Part shown: positions 6,265 through 12,564 of the stretch, piece by piece | Layout of the letters: every line of letters begins with the position of its first letter | Numbering within the stretch: the first letter of the stretch is position 1 | Assembly (NCBI GenBank): GCA_003524845.1 | Contig: DQGR01000065.1 | Coordinates: forward strand, 6,011-29,029 | Origin: Patescibacteria group bacterium | Lineage (GTDB): Bacteria > Patescibacteriota > Microgenomatia > UBA10105 | Reading direction: 5' to 3' | DNA length: 23,019 nt | The notes under the pieces: model-generated | What the model saw: only the letters and a program-made list of their open reading frames with translations | Told to the model about the DNA's origin: nothing | The model's database searches: none | Program-made: the position numbers and the translations under genes

Positions 6265-7653
6265 TCACTCAAAGAATAACGAATGAAAATAATCTATTAA
6301 CTTTGTAATCTTTATCCTGTCCTGCTTTGTCGTATCCCGATCGCGCACCGTCACCGTGTCATCTTTCAGTGTATCATAGTCAATGGTCACACACCATGGA
6401 GTTCCGGCTTCATCCTGTGACAGGTATCGTTTACCTATATTCCCCCGTTCATCCCAGGCTACTGCCAGATCATGAGCTTTTAATAATTTATAGACGCTGT
6501 GGGCTTTGGCCACCAGCTCTTCTTTATTGGCTACCAGCGGAAAAACTGCTACCAACTTTGGTGCCAATTGCGGTTTGAGTTGTAATACGGTCCGTTTTTC
6601 TTTTTCGACAAAACTGTCAACCAGCGCCATCAAAAACAGACGGTTTATTCCTACTGCCGGCTCAATGACGTGTGGCACAAATGTGCGCCCGCTGACCGGA
6701 TCGCGATACTGGAGATCTACGCCCGAATACTGGATGTGCTGTTTTAAGTCATAATCAGTCCGATACGCAATTCCCCATAACTCTTTCCAACCAAATGGAA
6801 AATGGTATTCCAGATCATAAGTATCCTTACTATAGTGGCTACGCTCCTTGTCAGTGTGTTTGCGCCAGCGCAGGTTTTCTATATTAATGCCCAATGTGCT
6901 GGTTACGAAGTGCCACATCGCATCCTGCCAACTTTTGAACAATTGTTCCCAATCAGTGCCCTCCGGATCAAAAAAATATTCAATCTCCCCCTGTTCAAAT
7001 TCCAACGTCCGAAACACAAACTGGCCGGAAGTGATTTCATTGCGGAATGATTTCCCAATTTGCCCGATTCCAAACGGAAGTTTCACCCGGGTAGAGTCCA
7101 ACACGTTTTTGAAATTTGAGAAAATTCCCTGCGCCGTTTCTCCCCGCAGATAAACGGTAGATTTTTCGCCTGCGACAACTCCCAAATGTGTTTCAAACAG
7201 CAAATTAAAACTCTTTGGCCGGGTGATGTCATTACCATCCGGGCTTTTCACCGCATGGGTTTGCAAAAACTCAGCCATCTCGTCAATTGACATGTTTTCA
7301 ATCACAACATCTTTGATATCCTGATGCTGTTGTAACCAGGCTTCGATCAAATGGTCTGCTCGATAGCGTTTATTCGTAACTTTATCTTCAACTAAAGGAT
7401 CGGCAAAAGAAGTTACGTGGCCGCTGGCAACCCAGGTCTCTGGACGCAGCATGATTTGACTGTCTAACCCAACCATATCATCGCGCTTGGTAATAAATTC
7501 TTTCCACCACAAGCGTTTAATGTTATTTAATAGTTCAACTCCGAGCGGCCCGTAATCGTAGGAACTGGTCAGTCCTCCATAAATCTCGCTCGTCGGATAA
7601 ATAAATCCCCGGCGCTTGGCTAAAGCGGTAATTTGGTCAAGTAGATTATTCAT
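6265..7653 (-). CDS. glyQS: Glycyl-tRNA synthetase, dimeric class II type
   Basis: This enzyme attaches glycine to tRNA-Gly in the cytoplasm. It is the single-chain dimeric (alpha2) type, not the two-subunit GlyQ/GlyS type. Visible marks are the N-terminal RRGFIYPTSEIYGG at 14-27 and SYDYGPLG at 31-38, RPETWVASGHV at 70-80, motif 2 around FRNEITSGQFVFRTLEFEQ at 203-221, motif 3 around EPAVGINRLFLMAL at 331-344, and a C-terminal anticodon-binding domain from about 365 (LVAVFPL, DERGNIGKRY). The 462 residues are normal for the bacterial form. It starts 24 nt after the HTH-protein gene. Both lie downstream of a T-box leader whose acceptor-pairing bulge fits tRNA-Gly, so expression should rise when glycyl-tRNA is low. 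The Shine-Dalgarno site (GGGAAG) is modest. Confidence 0.97.
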   Translation of the reverse strand: MNNLLDQITALAKRRGFIYPTSEIYGGLTSSYDYGPLGVELLNNIKRLWWKEFITKRDDMVGLDSQIMLRPETWVASGHVTSFADPLVEDKVTNKRYRADHLIEAWLQQHQDIKDVVIENMSIDEMAEFLQTHAVKSPDGNDITRPKSFNLLFETHLGVVAGEKSTVYLRGETAQGIFSNFKNVLDSTRVKLPFGIGQIGKSFRNEITSGQFVFRTLEFEQGEIEYFFDPEGTDWEQLFKSWQDAMWHFVTSTLGINIENLRWRKHTDKERSHYSKDTYDLEYHFPFGWKELWGIAYRTDYDLKQHIQYSGVDLQYRDPVSGRTFVPHVIEPAVGINRLFLMALVDSFVEKEKRTVLQLKPQLAPKLVAVFPLVANKEELVAKAHSVYKLLKAHDLAVAWDERGNIGKRYLSQDEAGTPWCVTIDYDTLKDDTVTVRDRDTTKQDRIKITKLIDYFHSLFFE

Positions 7654-7677
7654 GTATGCTTCCCATAAATATTTTCT

Positions 7678-8169
7678 TCATACTTCAACCTTTCTACCAT
7701 TCTCTACTAAATATCTACCTAATAATATCGCTTTCCCCAGTTTCATAAAAATTGGGTCTGTAATTTGATTTTGACGTTTGAAATTCGCTTTTAATGTTGA
7801 ACCTGGTACGCTAATAAGTTCTTTTTCGTCCTCTGATAAAAGAGGACATGCGGAAATCAGAGACTGAAGTGAAATATCCGGGTTTAGCAATAATTCTCCA
7901 AGTGCGAAAAACTTTGGAAAAAAATCGTCAGAGGATACTAAAAAATTATTTGCTTCATGTTTGGAAAACTTGAACTGGTCGGTTAGTATTCTATTCCACA
8001 TCAATAACGTGGCATCTCGTAGTGAATAATTATTCACTCCTCTTCCTAACGAATTGTCTTCATGGATTGAACTAATATAAGGTGTGGTCGTCCTAATTTC
8101 ACTTCGGTTTAAACCTGTAATGGTTTCTATCTCTTTACGTGTGAAAATTTTCTCAGAATCAACACTCAT
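7678..8169 (-). CDS. MerR-like helix-turn-helix protein in the glyQS operon
   Basis: This is a 163-residue protein with an N-terminal region resembling the MerR-type winged HTH: FTRKEIETITGLNRSEIR at about 9-26, then a spacer with GRGVNNYSLRDATLL (43-56), where YSLRDA matches the usual helix after the wing. The rest is helical with no Cys cluster and no recognised ligand domain. It is the first gene after the T-box terminator, with ATG at 8169 and the 24-nt gap to glyQS showing one operon. GAGAGGGG in the terminator's 3' arm is its only plausible Shine-Dalgarno site. A DNA-binding role is inferred; why a regulator would be controlled by glycyl-tRNA charging is unclear. It could be a degenerate HTH protein with another role. 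Confidence 0.7.
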   Translation of the reverse strand: MSVDSEKIFTRKEIETITGLNRSEIRTTTPYISSIHEDNSLGRGVNNYSLRDATLLMWNRILTDQFKFSKHEANNFLVSSDDFFPKFFALGELLLNPDISLQSLISACPLLSEDEKELISVPGSTLKANFKRQNQITDPIFMKLGKAILLGRYLVENGRKVEV

Positions 8170-8171
8170 AT

Positions 8172-8202
8172 AAAAAATCCCCTCTCATACTTTGAGAAGG
8201 GA
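8172..8202 (-). terminator. Intrinsic terminator of the T-box leader
   Basis: CCCTTCTCA (8201-8193) pairs with TGAGAGGGG (8187-8179) as 9 bp with one T-G pair, extendable by T8202-A8178, around the loop AAGTA and followed by six T residues. The 5' arm is shared with the antiterminator, so the two folds exclude each other. The T-run ends 2 nt before the ATG of the next gene. Confidence 0.9.
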
Positions 8203-8247
8203 CGATAATTACTACCGTGGTTCCACCCTAATTCCCTGTAAGTTATT

Positions 8248-8267
8248 GTTCGAGCGTCAGCGAGAAC
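8248..8267. repeat. TTCGAG/CGAGAA palindromic repeat inside the T-box leader
   Basis: Plus-strand GTTCGAGCGTCAGCGAGAAC. Ends GTTC/GAAC pair, then G-A mismatches, then GC/GC around GTCA. It lies in the place of a linker stem (Stem III position) between Stem I and the antiterminator. Confidence 0.6.
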
Positions 8268-8286
8268 TATTTTATCTGTCATGAAC

Positions 8287-8303
8287 TTCTCACTTCGTTC
8301 GAA
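8287..8303. repeat. Second TTCGAG-type repeat inside the T-box leader
   Basis: On the minus strand TTCGAACGAAGTGAGAA folds as TTC/GAA, tandem G-A mismatches, AC/GT and loop GAA. It shares the architecture of the other TTCGAG-type elements but lies in the opposite orientation to its neighbour at 8248. Confidence 0.5.
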
Positions 8304-8364
8304 AAATACAGGACACTTTTTCCAAATCAGCTCGCTCATGCCCTTGAGGTCAACGCTGCACCTA

Positions 8365-8392
8365 ATTATAAACCGCTTTGAATGGTTGTCAA
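8365..8392 (-). promoter_or_regulatory. Consensus promoter of the T-box/HTH/glyQS operon
   Basis: TTGACA (8387-8392) and TATAAT (8365-8370) match the housekeeping sigma consensus exactly with a 16-nt spacer. The -10 box overlaps the recO stop codon. Predicted transcription start is near 8358, exactly at the 5' base of the proposed Stem I. Confidence 0.88.
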
Positions 8393-8932
8393 GAGTAATG
8401 GGCTTTTAAGCGGCGCGTTTAATATTTCTTCAATTTGACCATCAATCCATTCCTTAGTCGCTGTGTCCAATCGATGTATAAAACCAAGTTCTTCCAAAAT
8501 AAACACTTTAAATGCGGCAAGTGCCAGTGCAGCTTCGCTTCTTTGCGTCTCATGATCGTCTAGCACCGAAATGTAGTTGATGAGCCGTTCAAAAATAAGG
8601 GGTGCTTCCTGGTTTTCCGCAGTCAGGCGCTCAGTCAGTTCCAGGACAATATATCCAAAACTAATCCGTTCCAGCCGCGTGCGCAAGGTCAAAAATGGCT
8701 GGATATTGACAACTTCTGCTACATAATCAAAAGTTTTGCCGCGGTTAAGAAGTAGTCGTACGTGCGAAAACAGTTCCAAATGCGGGGCCCGTCTGCTAAA
8801 AAGCCGCCGGACGCCTTTGGCAATCACCACCTTCTTCCCGTACTCGCGGGTAAACACGGTAAGGAGTTTATCCGCCTCACCGATATTTTTACGCTTAATG
8901 ACCACGCCTTCGCAGCTATAGCATCGATTCAT
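8366..8932 (-). CDS. recO: DNA repair protein RecO (short form)
   Basis: RecO helps load RecA onto single-stranded DNA with RecR in recombinational repair. The N-terminal OB-fold region is clear: CEGVVIKRKNIGEADKLLTV at about 7-26, followed by FTREYGKKVVIAKGVRR at 27-43. A helical region follows (LELTERLTAENQEAPLIFERL at about 97-117). At 188 residues it is shorter than the usual 230-250. The C-terminal part stops soon after FKVFILEELGFIHRLDTATKEW, and the four-cysteine zinc site found in many RecO proteins is absent. Its stop codon overlaps the promoter of the T-box operon. No Shine-Dalgarno site is evident before the ATG. Its own promoter is not clear; it may be transcribed from the repeat-rich spacer or from upstream. 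Confidence 0.92.
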   Translation of the reverse strand: MNRCYSCEGVVIKRKNIGEADKLLTVFTREYGKKVVIAKGVRRLFSRRAPHLELFSHVRLLLNRGKTFDYVAEVVNIQPFLTLRTRLERISFGYIVLELTERLTAENQEAPLIFERLINYISVLDDHETQRSEAALALAAFKVFILEELGFIHRLDTATKEWIDGQIEEILNAPLKSPLLLTTIQSGL

Positions 8933-8952
8933 AAGTTTTACGCTCGCTTATT

Positions 8953-8992
8953 CTTCGAGCAAGTCCTCCGAATCAGAGGACGAGTCGAGAAG
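8953..8992. repeat. TTCGAG/CGAGAA palindromic repeat with GTCCTC hairpin centre
   Basis: Ends CTTCGAG and CGAGAAG enclose GTCCTC and GAGGAC, which pair around CGAATCA. The end pairing is CTTC/GAAG followed by tandem G-A mismatches, as in the other copies, while the centre is unrelated to theirs. Confidence 0.6.
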
Positions 8993-9001
8993 CTTCATAA
9001 T

Positions 9002-9027
9002 TGTCATCCTGAACTTGTTTCAGGATC
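9002..9027. repeat. Palindromic repeat of the GAACTTGTTTC type
   Basis: ATCCTGAA and TTCAGGAT form a perfect 8-bp stem around CTTGT, preceded by TGTC. Related copies lie at 10307, 10351, 12565 and 12624 with compensating stem changes (CCTGAA/TTCAGG, CCCGAA/TTCGGG, GCTGAA/TTCAGC). This palindrome is common in intergenic DNA of many unrelated bacteria and is often mistranslated as HPELVSGS. Confidence 0.75.
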
Positions 9028-9039
9028 TATATAAGGTAA

Positions 9040-9060
9040 GTTCTCGGCTTTGCCTCGAAC
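9040..9060. repeat. TTCGAG/CGAGAA palindromic repeat
   Basis: GTTCTCGGC and GCCTCGAAC around TTT; on the minus strand GTTC, GA, GGC, AAA, GCC, GA, GAAC. It is nearly identical to the copy at 10278-10298 but in the opposite orientation. The two bracket the gene of the 373-residue exported protein. Confidence 0.65.
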
Positions 9061-9105
9061 AGTAATGAAAATTATAATCTGTGTGCAAAACTTAAAATTA
9101 GAAGT

Positions 9106-10227
9106 TTACAAAAATTTAAACGTGGAGAGAATTTGAGAAAAAATTTCCTCTTCAGCACTGTCTATAGGTTGTGGTTTATGATTCTTATATGAATTCAGTT
9201 CGTCTTCTGTCAACATGATTGGTAACTCTTGTAGCGTAATTAAAAAGTATTTACCTTTTTTAGTTGGTATCTCGTACTTTATATATGATTGTGCTGGATT
9301 TCCTCCGATTTCTCCAGTCCAGCCTTTGATTTTCGTACTATTTTGACCAGATATGGTGACATTTTCAATTGAATCAACAACAGGACAATCTCCTCTGCAA
9401 TCTGCATAAGATTGATTTTCAAATCGCCAACTTATTTTTCTGTTTAAATATGGGGAAACATAATTTAAATCTAATAGGTAATCCTGAGGATATTTGAATT
9501 GGAACACTCCAACAGAGTCTGTGTATGTCTTCCATCCACTCGTATCAACACTTTCCTCCACAAACCTAAACGTGGAGAGGATTTGCGCAAATAAGTTTTC
9601 TGTAGTTACATCTGTATACGCAAATGTTGTAGTTTCATTATCTTCCGTAACATAAGCAACAAAATATTTTCCCGCTCCTTGACTACCAAATCGATCTTCA
9701 TGTTGATAAATAGCTTGTTTTCCGTTAATCAATATATTTTTTCTGTCAGAGACTACTGTATAAATTTCATTACCTGTTGGTGGGGTTGTGTCAGAAGGAG
9801 GAATATGTTCTTGAGACCTTGTCACCCAGAATGTACCAGAAGGTTCAAAATTGCATTCTTTCGTTTCATCATTTGCATGATTTGGATCTACAAAAATAGC
9901 TGTGTCACTACACTCTAAATATTTCCAGCCTTGCGGAACTTTAAAACTCCAATTTTTTCTTTCTATCGTTCTCCACCCCGCAGTCGGGTCAGTAGACGCA
10001 ATTGGTTGTGGAGAGGCGTAGACTTCTGGAGAAGCTACTGGTTGAGATTGAAGAAAATTGGTGCTTCCGGCATAATACCCGCCAGCAGCAAACAAAACAA
10101 TAATAAGTAAAACTAACAAAACTAAAATCTTTGGTAAGCGCTTTGGTGATGGAGTAGGAACTGGTTGCGCTGGTGGTACAGCAACTGGTGACGTGGCTGG
10201 TTGAACTGAAACTGGTTTACCATCCAT
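9106..10227 (-). CDS. Membrane-anchored protein with two internal repeats
   Basis: This 373-residue protein has a Pro/Val-rich cytoplasmic tail (1-30), one membrane helix at about 33-53 (ILVLLVLLIIVLFAAGGYY) and a Ser/Pro linker. Two related extracytoplasmic domains of about 140 residues follow, at 84-222 and 231-372. Each begins GW(R/K)T, continues with a beta strand ending in (V/Y)PQ (SFKVPQGW, QFKYPQDY), and ends (F/S)QILSTF(R/K)F. Each has a cysteine pair in its middle. This pattern resembles PsbP-like or similar small exported domains, but I cannot assign a function. At the DNA level 18 of 20 bases around the QILSTF codons match between repeats (9119-9138 and 9568-9587). A promoter at 10234-10262 ends 6 nt before the ATG, suggesting a leaderless mRNA. 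Confidence 0.8.
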   Translation of the reverse strand: MDGKPVSVQPATSPVAVPPAQPVPTPSPKRLPKILVLLVLLIIVLFAAGGYYAGSTNFLQSQPVASPEVYASPQPIASTDPTAGWRTIERKNWSFKVPQGWKYLECSDTAIFVDPNHANDETKECNFEPSGTFWVTRSQEHIPPSDTTPPTGNEIYTVVSDRKNILINGKQAIYQHEDRFGSQGAGKYFVAYVTEDNETTTFAYTDVTTENLFAQILSTFRFVEESVDTSGWKTYTDSVGVFQFKYPQDYLLDLNYVSPYLNRKISWRFENQSYADCRGDCPVVDSIENVTISGQNSTKIKGWTGEIGGNPAQSYIKYEIPTKKGKYFLITLQELPIMLTEDELNSYKNHKPQPIDSAEEEIFSQILSTFKFL

Positions 10228-10233
10228 AGGTTT

Positions 10234-10262
10234 ATTACAATCCTTTCAAATCAGAAATGCAA
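10234..10262 (-). promoter_or_regulatory. Promoter of the two-repeat exported protein gene
   Basis: TTGCAT (10257-10262), a 17-nt spacer and TGTAAT (10234-10239). Only 6 nt separate the -10 box from the ATG at 10227, so transcription should start at or next to the start codon. Confidence 0.6.
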
Positions 10263-10277
10263 GAACAAACTTTTACG

Positions 10278-10298
10278 GTTCGAGGCGGAGCCGAGAAC
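10278..10298. repeat. TTCGAG/CGAGAA palindromic repeat
   Basis: GTTC, GA, GGC, GGA loop, GCC, GA, GAAC on the plus strand. It differs from the inverted copy at 9040-9060 only in the loop, and both copies continue with CTTA or TAAG. Confidence 0.65.
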
Positions 10299-10306
10299 TT
10301 ACCACT

Positions 10307-10332
10307 TGTCATCCCGAACTTGTTTCGGGATC
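10307..10332. repeat. Palindromic repeat of the GAACTTGTTTC type
   Basis: ATCCCGAA and TTCGGGAT pair perfectly around CTTGT. Compared with the copy at 9002 both arms changed together (CCT to CCC and AGG to GGG), keeping the stem. Confidence 0.75.
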
Positions 10333-10350
10333 CCATGAACTAAGTAAAGA

Positions 10351-10376
10351 GATGCTGAAACAAGTTCAGCATGACA
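10351..10376. repeat. Inverted copy of the GAACTTGTTTC-type repeat
   Basis: GATGCTGAAACAAGTTCAGC followed by ATGACA: the same element in reverse orientation, 18 bp from the copy at 10307. The stem is GCTGAA/TTCAGC, again with matched changes in both arms. Confidence 0.75.
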
Positions 10377-10379
10377 TTA

Positions 10380-10425
10380 GCGAGAGATTGCTTCGTCTCT
10401 GCCTAAGGCGGATCCTCGCAATGAC
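10380..10425. repeat. Repeat of the GTCATTGCGAGG/GAAGCAATCTC type
   Basis: On the minus strand GTCATTGCGAGG is followed by a variable centre with GCCTTAGGC and then GACGAAGCAATCTC. Outer parts match a palindrome that is widespread in bacterial intergenic DNA and often mistranslated as CHCEERSDEAI. The centre differs from the common form and contains the CCTAAGG core also present at 6250-6264. Confidence 0.6.
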
Positions 10426-10446
10426 TGTATGCGAAAATCCTATTAA

Positions 10447-12477
10447 TTACAACTTTATCTGTAATAACACGTCGGTTTTCAAAGGTAGTTTTTCCCGCTG
10501 CTTTCCGTTTACCAAAACTGTATAGTCGTGACCATCAGTTCCCGCCTGCTTTTGAATGAGTAATGGTAATTTGTCACCGCTTTTTTTAAACGGAAGTTTG
10601 TATTTCACCGTCAGTTGCGCTGAACCCAGCGGCCGCACCGTCAAAAATCCTTCAAATATAGTTTTTCCTAAACCTTCCGAGGTCTGCATATCAACGCCAC
10701 TTTCGTCTTTCGGCGATTGGCTGCCCTTACTTGAAATAAGTTCACTGCCTTTGGGCACATAAATCCGCACCCAGTTGCGTAAAATTCCGTTTAAACATAA
10801 ACCGCCGGATTCAAGGTTACAATCCGAAGGCGGCGCCGGATTTTTGTAGTCAATGGTAATAGTCTTCGTGAGCGCTCCATCATTTGCAACTTCGTATTCC
10901 TGTTTCACCTCATGGGTCACAAACAGGTTTGATTTTGCTCCGGCAAAGTTTACATCGCTGACATGAAGATAATCCCAGTTGTTTCCGTCTTTGTAACCCA
11001 GCATCTCGACTCCGTCAGCAATCCTGCCCGCCATGTTAAGCGACTCAACCCCTTTTTGCGATTTTTCATCTTCCATGAACGCAAGAATATGTTTCTGGTT
11101 AATCTCGGAAATCGCCATCTGGAAGAGTTGCCCCCAATATTGTGAAGGAGATACGCCAAGGGCTTTTTTCATAATTTGCAGCAGTAACTCGCCTAGCACA
11201 TCTTTGCGATCTTCCCGCACGTAGGCAACCGGCCGGGTCGAATAATCTTCAAGCTCGTAGATTACTTTGGGACAGTCGCATCGTTCATCAATTTCTGAAC
11301 TAAACGTCCGGCCCTTGACGACAAACGTGCCCAGGATTTTGATTGATTCAACCAGTACGTGCGTATCTACGGAAATTATCCCGTCAAAATCCCACTTATT
11401 CGGATACAACTCCTTAAATTGCTGCATGGAAACTGAAAAATCCGGCGAGAGGTTAGAATCCCGAATATTGAAATAATAGACGCCTTTGTGGTAGGTCAGA
11501 ATCTCCGGCGGTGCATTTATTTTAGGTTTAATCTGATCATCCAGCTCATAAATATCATCTGATTTTTCCACGATGAATTTTCCCTGTTCAATGCGAAAAA
11601 TGGCATAAGCCGTCATAAATCCGCCGGTTGCACGCAGTTCTTTGTCGTTTTGGAATAACACCAGATAACGTTTGGGGTCAGGCTGGCCTAAGAGCTGCGG
11701 CAAAACCTCTAAGAGCGGCTGAGCATTGAGGAATAGTCCGGTAGTCTCGGCGAGCAGATTTTTGCCTTCGATAATTTTGGCACGCACCGGTTTACCTTGA
11801 AGTGATTCGGGGTACCGTTCAGGATCTATTGCATCAACTTCTTTTTCAAGTAAGGCAATTTTGTCGCCGATCTCTGTTATTTTTGGCGTCACTTTCTCCA
11901 GTGTTTGTACCGCGAGTTGGATCCGCTCATCAGCCGAACCGGCGGTAAAACTCTCCCCGCCTTTAAGACCTAATAAATCAGCGTATGGTTCAATTGCAGA
12001 AACCGCAATTTCAACCGCATCAAGCCCGTAACCCGCCGCATTAAGCCCGTGCAACATGTCTTGATGGTAGTGACTCAAAACCGGCAATACCCTCAGCGGA
12101 AGGACCGCATTAACTGCCTGTTTAGTCTCGTCGAGTTTTTTGCGCACCTCGGGTAGCTTCGCTTTTGCGCCTTCCAGATTCTGGTTTTTCAGTTCGTCAA
12201 CCAGCTGAGTGGTTATTGTTTGTAATTCCTGCGCCTTTTTCCAGGCGGCCTGAGCGGGAATTACGGTTGCAACCGTTATAACCACGAGGAGTGCAACCAG
12301 GATAAGTGGAATCAGTAATAATCTTTTATTAAAATTGAATTTGGCAAATCGTTTTTTGGGCATAGTGGTTTGAGAAATATCAATTTTCTTAAATTCCCAG
12401 TCCTGTGGCACTTCTTTGGTCACGACAGGTTGTGTAGTCTGATTTGGATGTTCAAACTTCTTGAGCAGGTTTTTCAT
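10447..12477 (-). CDS. DUF4012-type membrane-anchored protein
   Basis: This large extracytoplasmic protein of about 676 residues has a cytoplasmic N-terminus of about 50 residues and one membrane helix (LLLIPLILVALLVVITVATV, about residues 53-72 from this start). A long helical, probably coiled-coil region follows, then a core with the DUF4012 hallmark KRYLVLFQNDKELRATGGF (from about residue 273). The C-terminal third is beta-rich. The biochemical role of the family is unknown to me; members often sit beside polysaccharide genes in Gram-positive and CPR genomes, as here. I chose the ATG at 12475-12477 (MKNLLKKFEH) over the TTG at 12510, whose extra residues look like spacer. No Shine-Dalgarno site is visible. 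Confidence 0.85.
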   Translation of the reverse strand: MKNLLKKFEHPNQTTQPVVTKEVPQDWEFKKIDISQTTMPKKRFAKFNFNKRLLLIPLILVALLVVITVATVIPAQAAWKKAQELQTITTQLVDELKNQNLEGAKAKLPEVRKKLDETKQAVNAVLPLRVLPVLSHYHQDMLHGLNAAGYGLDAVEIAVSAIEPYADLLGLKGGESFTAGSADERIQLAVQTLEKVTPKITEIGDKIALLEKEVDAIDPERYPESLQGKPVRAKIIEGKNLLAETTGLFLNAQPLLEVLPQLLGQPDPKRYLVLFQNDKELRATGGFMTAYAIFRIEQGKFIVEKSDDIYELDDQIKPKINAPPEILTYHKGVYYFNIRDSNLSPDFSVSMQQFKELYPNKWDFDGIISVDTHVLVESIKILGTFVVKGRTFSSEIDERCDCPKVIYELEDYSTRPVAYVREDRKDVLGELLLQIMKKALGVSPSQYWGQLFQMAISEINQKHILAFMEDEKSQKGVESLNMAGRIADGVEMLGYKDGNNWDYLHVSDVNFAGAKSNLFVTHEVKQEYEVANDGALTKTITIDYKNPAPPSDCNLESGGLCLNGILRNWVRIYVPKGSELISSKGSQSPKDESGVDMQTSEGLGKTIFEGFLTVRPLGSAQLTVKYKLPFKKSGDKLPLLIQKQAGTDGHDYTVLVNGKQREKLPLKTDVLLQIKL

Positions 12478-12564
12478 GTGTTCGAAATCAAAAAAAACAG
12501 TAATCAGCAATCAGAAAATTGATAGTATTTAATTTCTACTTGACTCGTGACTGACTCAGTCTAC

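Larger units (their letters stand above)
8170..8358 (-). promoter_or_regulatory. Glycine T-box riboswitch leader, very short Stem I
   Basis: A T-box RNA senses uncharged tRNA and lets transcription continue when charging is low. The T-box sequence AGGGTGGAACCACGG (8229-8215) differs from the consensus AGGGTGGNACCGCG at one base. The antiterminator forms as AGGG (8229-8226) with CCCT (8201-8198), bulge TGGAACC, then ACG (8218-8216) with CGT (8204-8202). The bulge TGGA would pair with a tRNA ending UCCA, which is the tRNA-Gly end in bacteria. Stem I appears tiny: CAGC (8358-8355) with GCTG (8331-8328), a kink-turn-like GTT bulge with tandem G-A pairs, then CTCA/TGAG capped by the loop AGGGCA (8344-8339) holding the Gly codon GGC. 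CCTGTA (8312-8307) can pair with TACAGG (8240-8235). The antiterminator and terminator are solid; the Stem I reading is inference. Confidence 0.88.

Noticed and set aside
8170..8365. A tRNA gene or another riboswitch class in this spacer
   Set aside because: No cloverleaf can be drawn. The T-box sequence and the antiterminator/terminator pair explain the conserved part.
8762..9034. Plus-strand 90-residue reading frame ending NCHPELVSGSI
   Set aside because: It is antisense to recO and runs into a palindromic repeat. No evidence for a gene.
12477..12510. TTG start for the DUF4012-type protein
   Set aside because: The extra 11 residues come from A/T-rich spacer with no ribosome-binding site. 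The ATG at 12477 gives the usual charged N-terminus.
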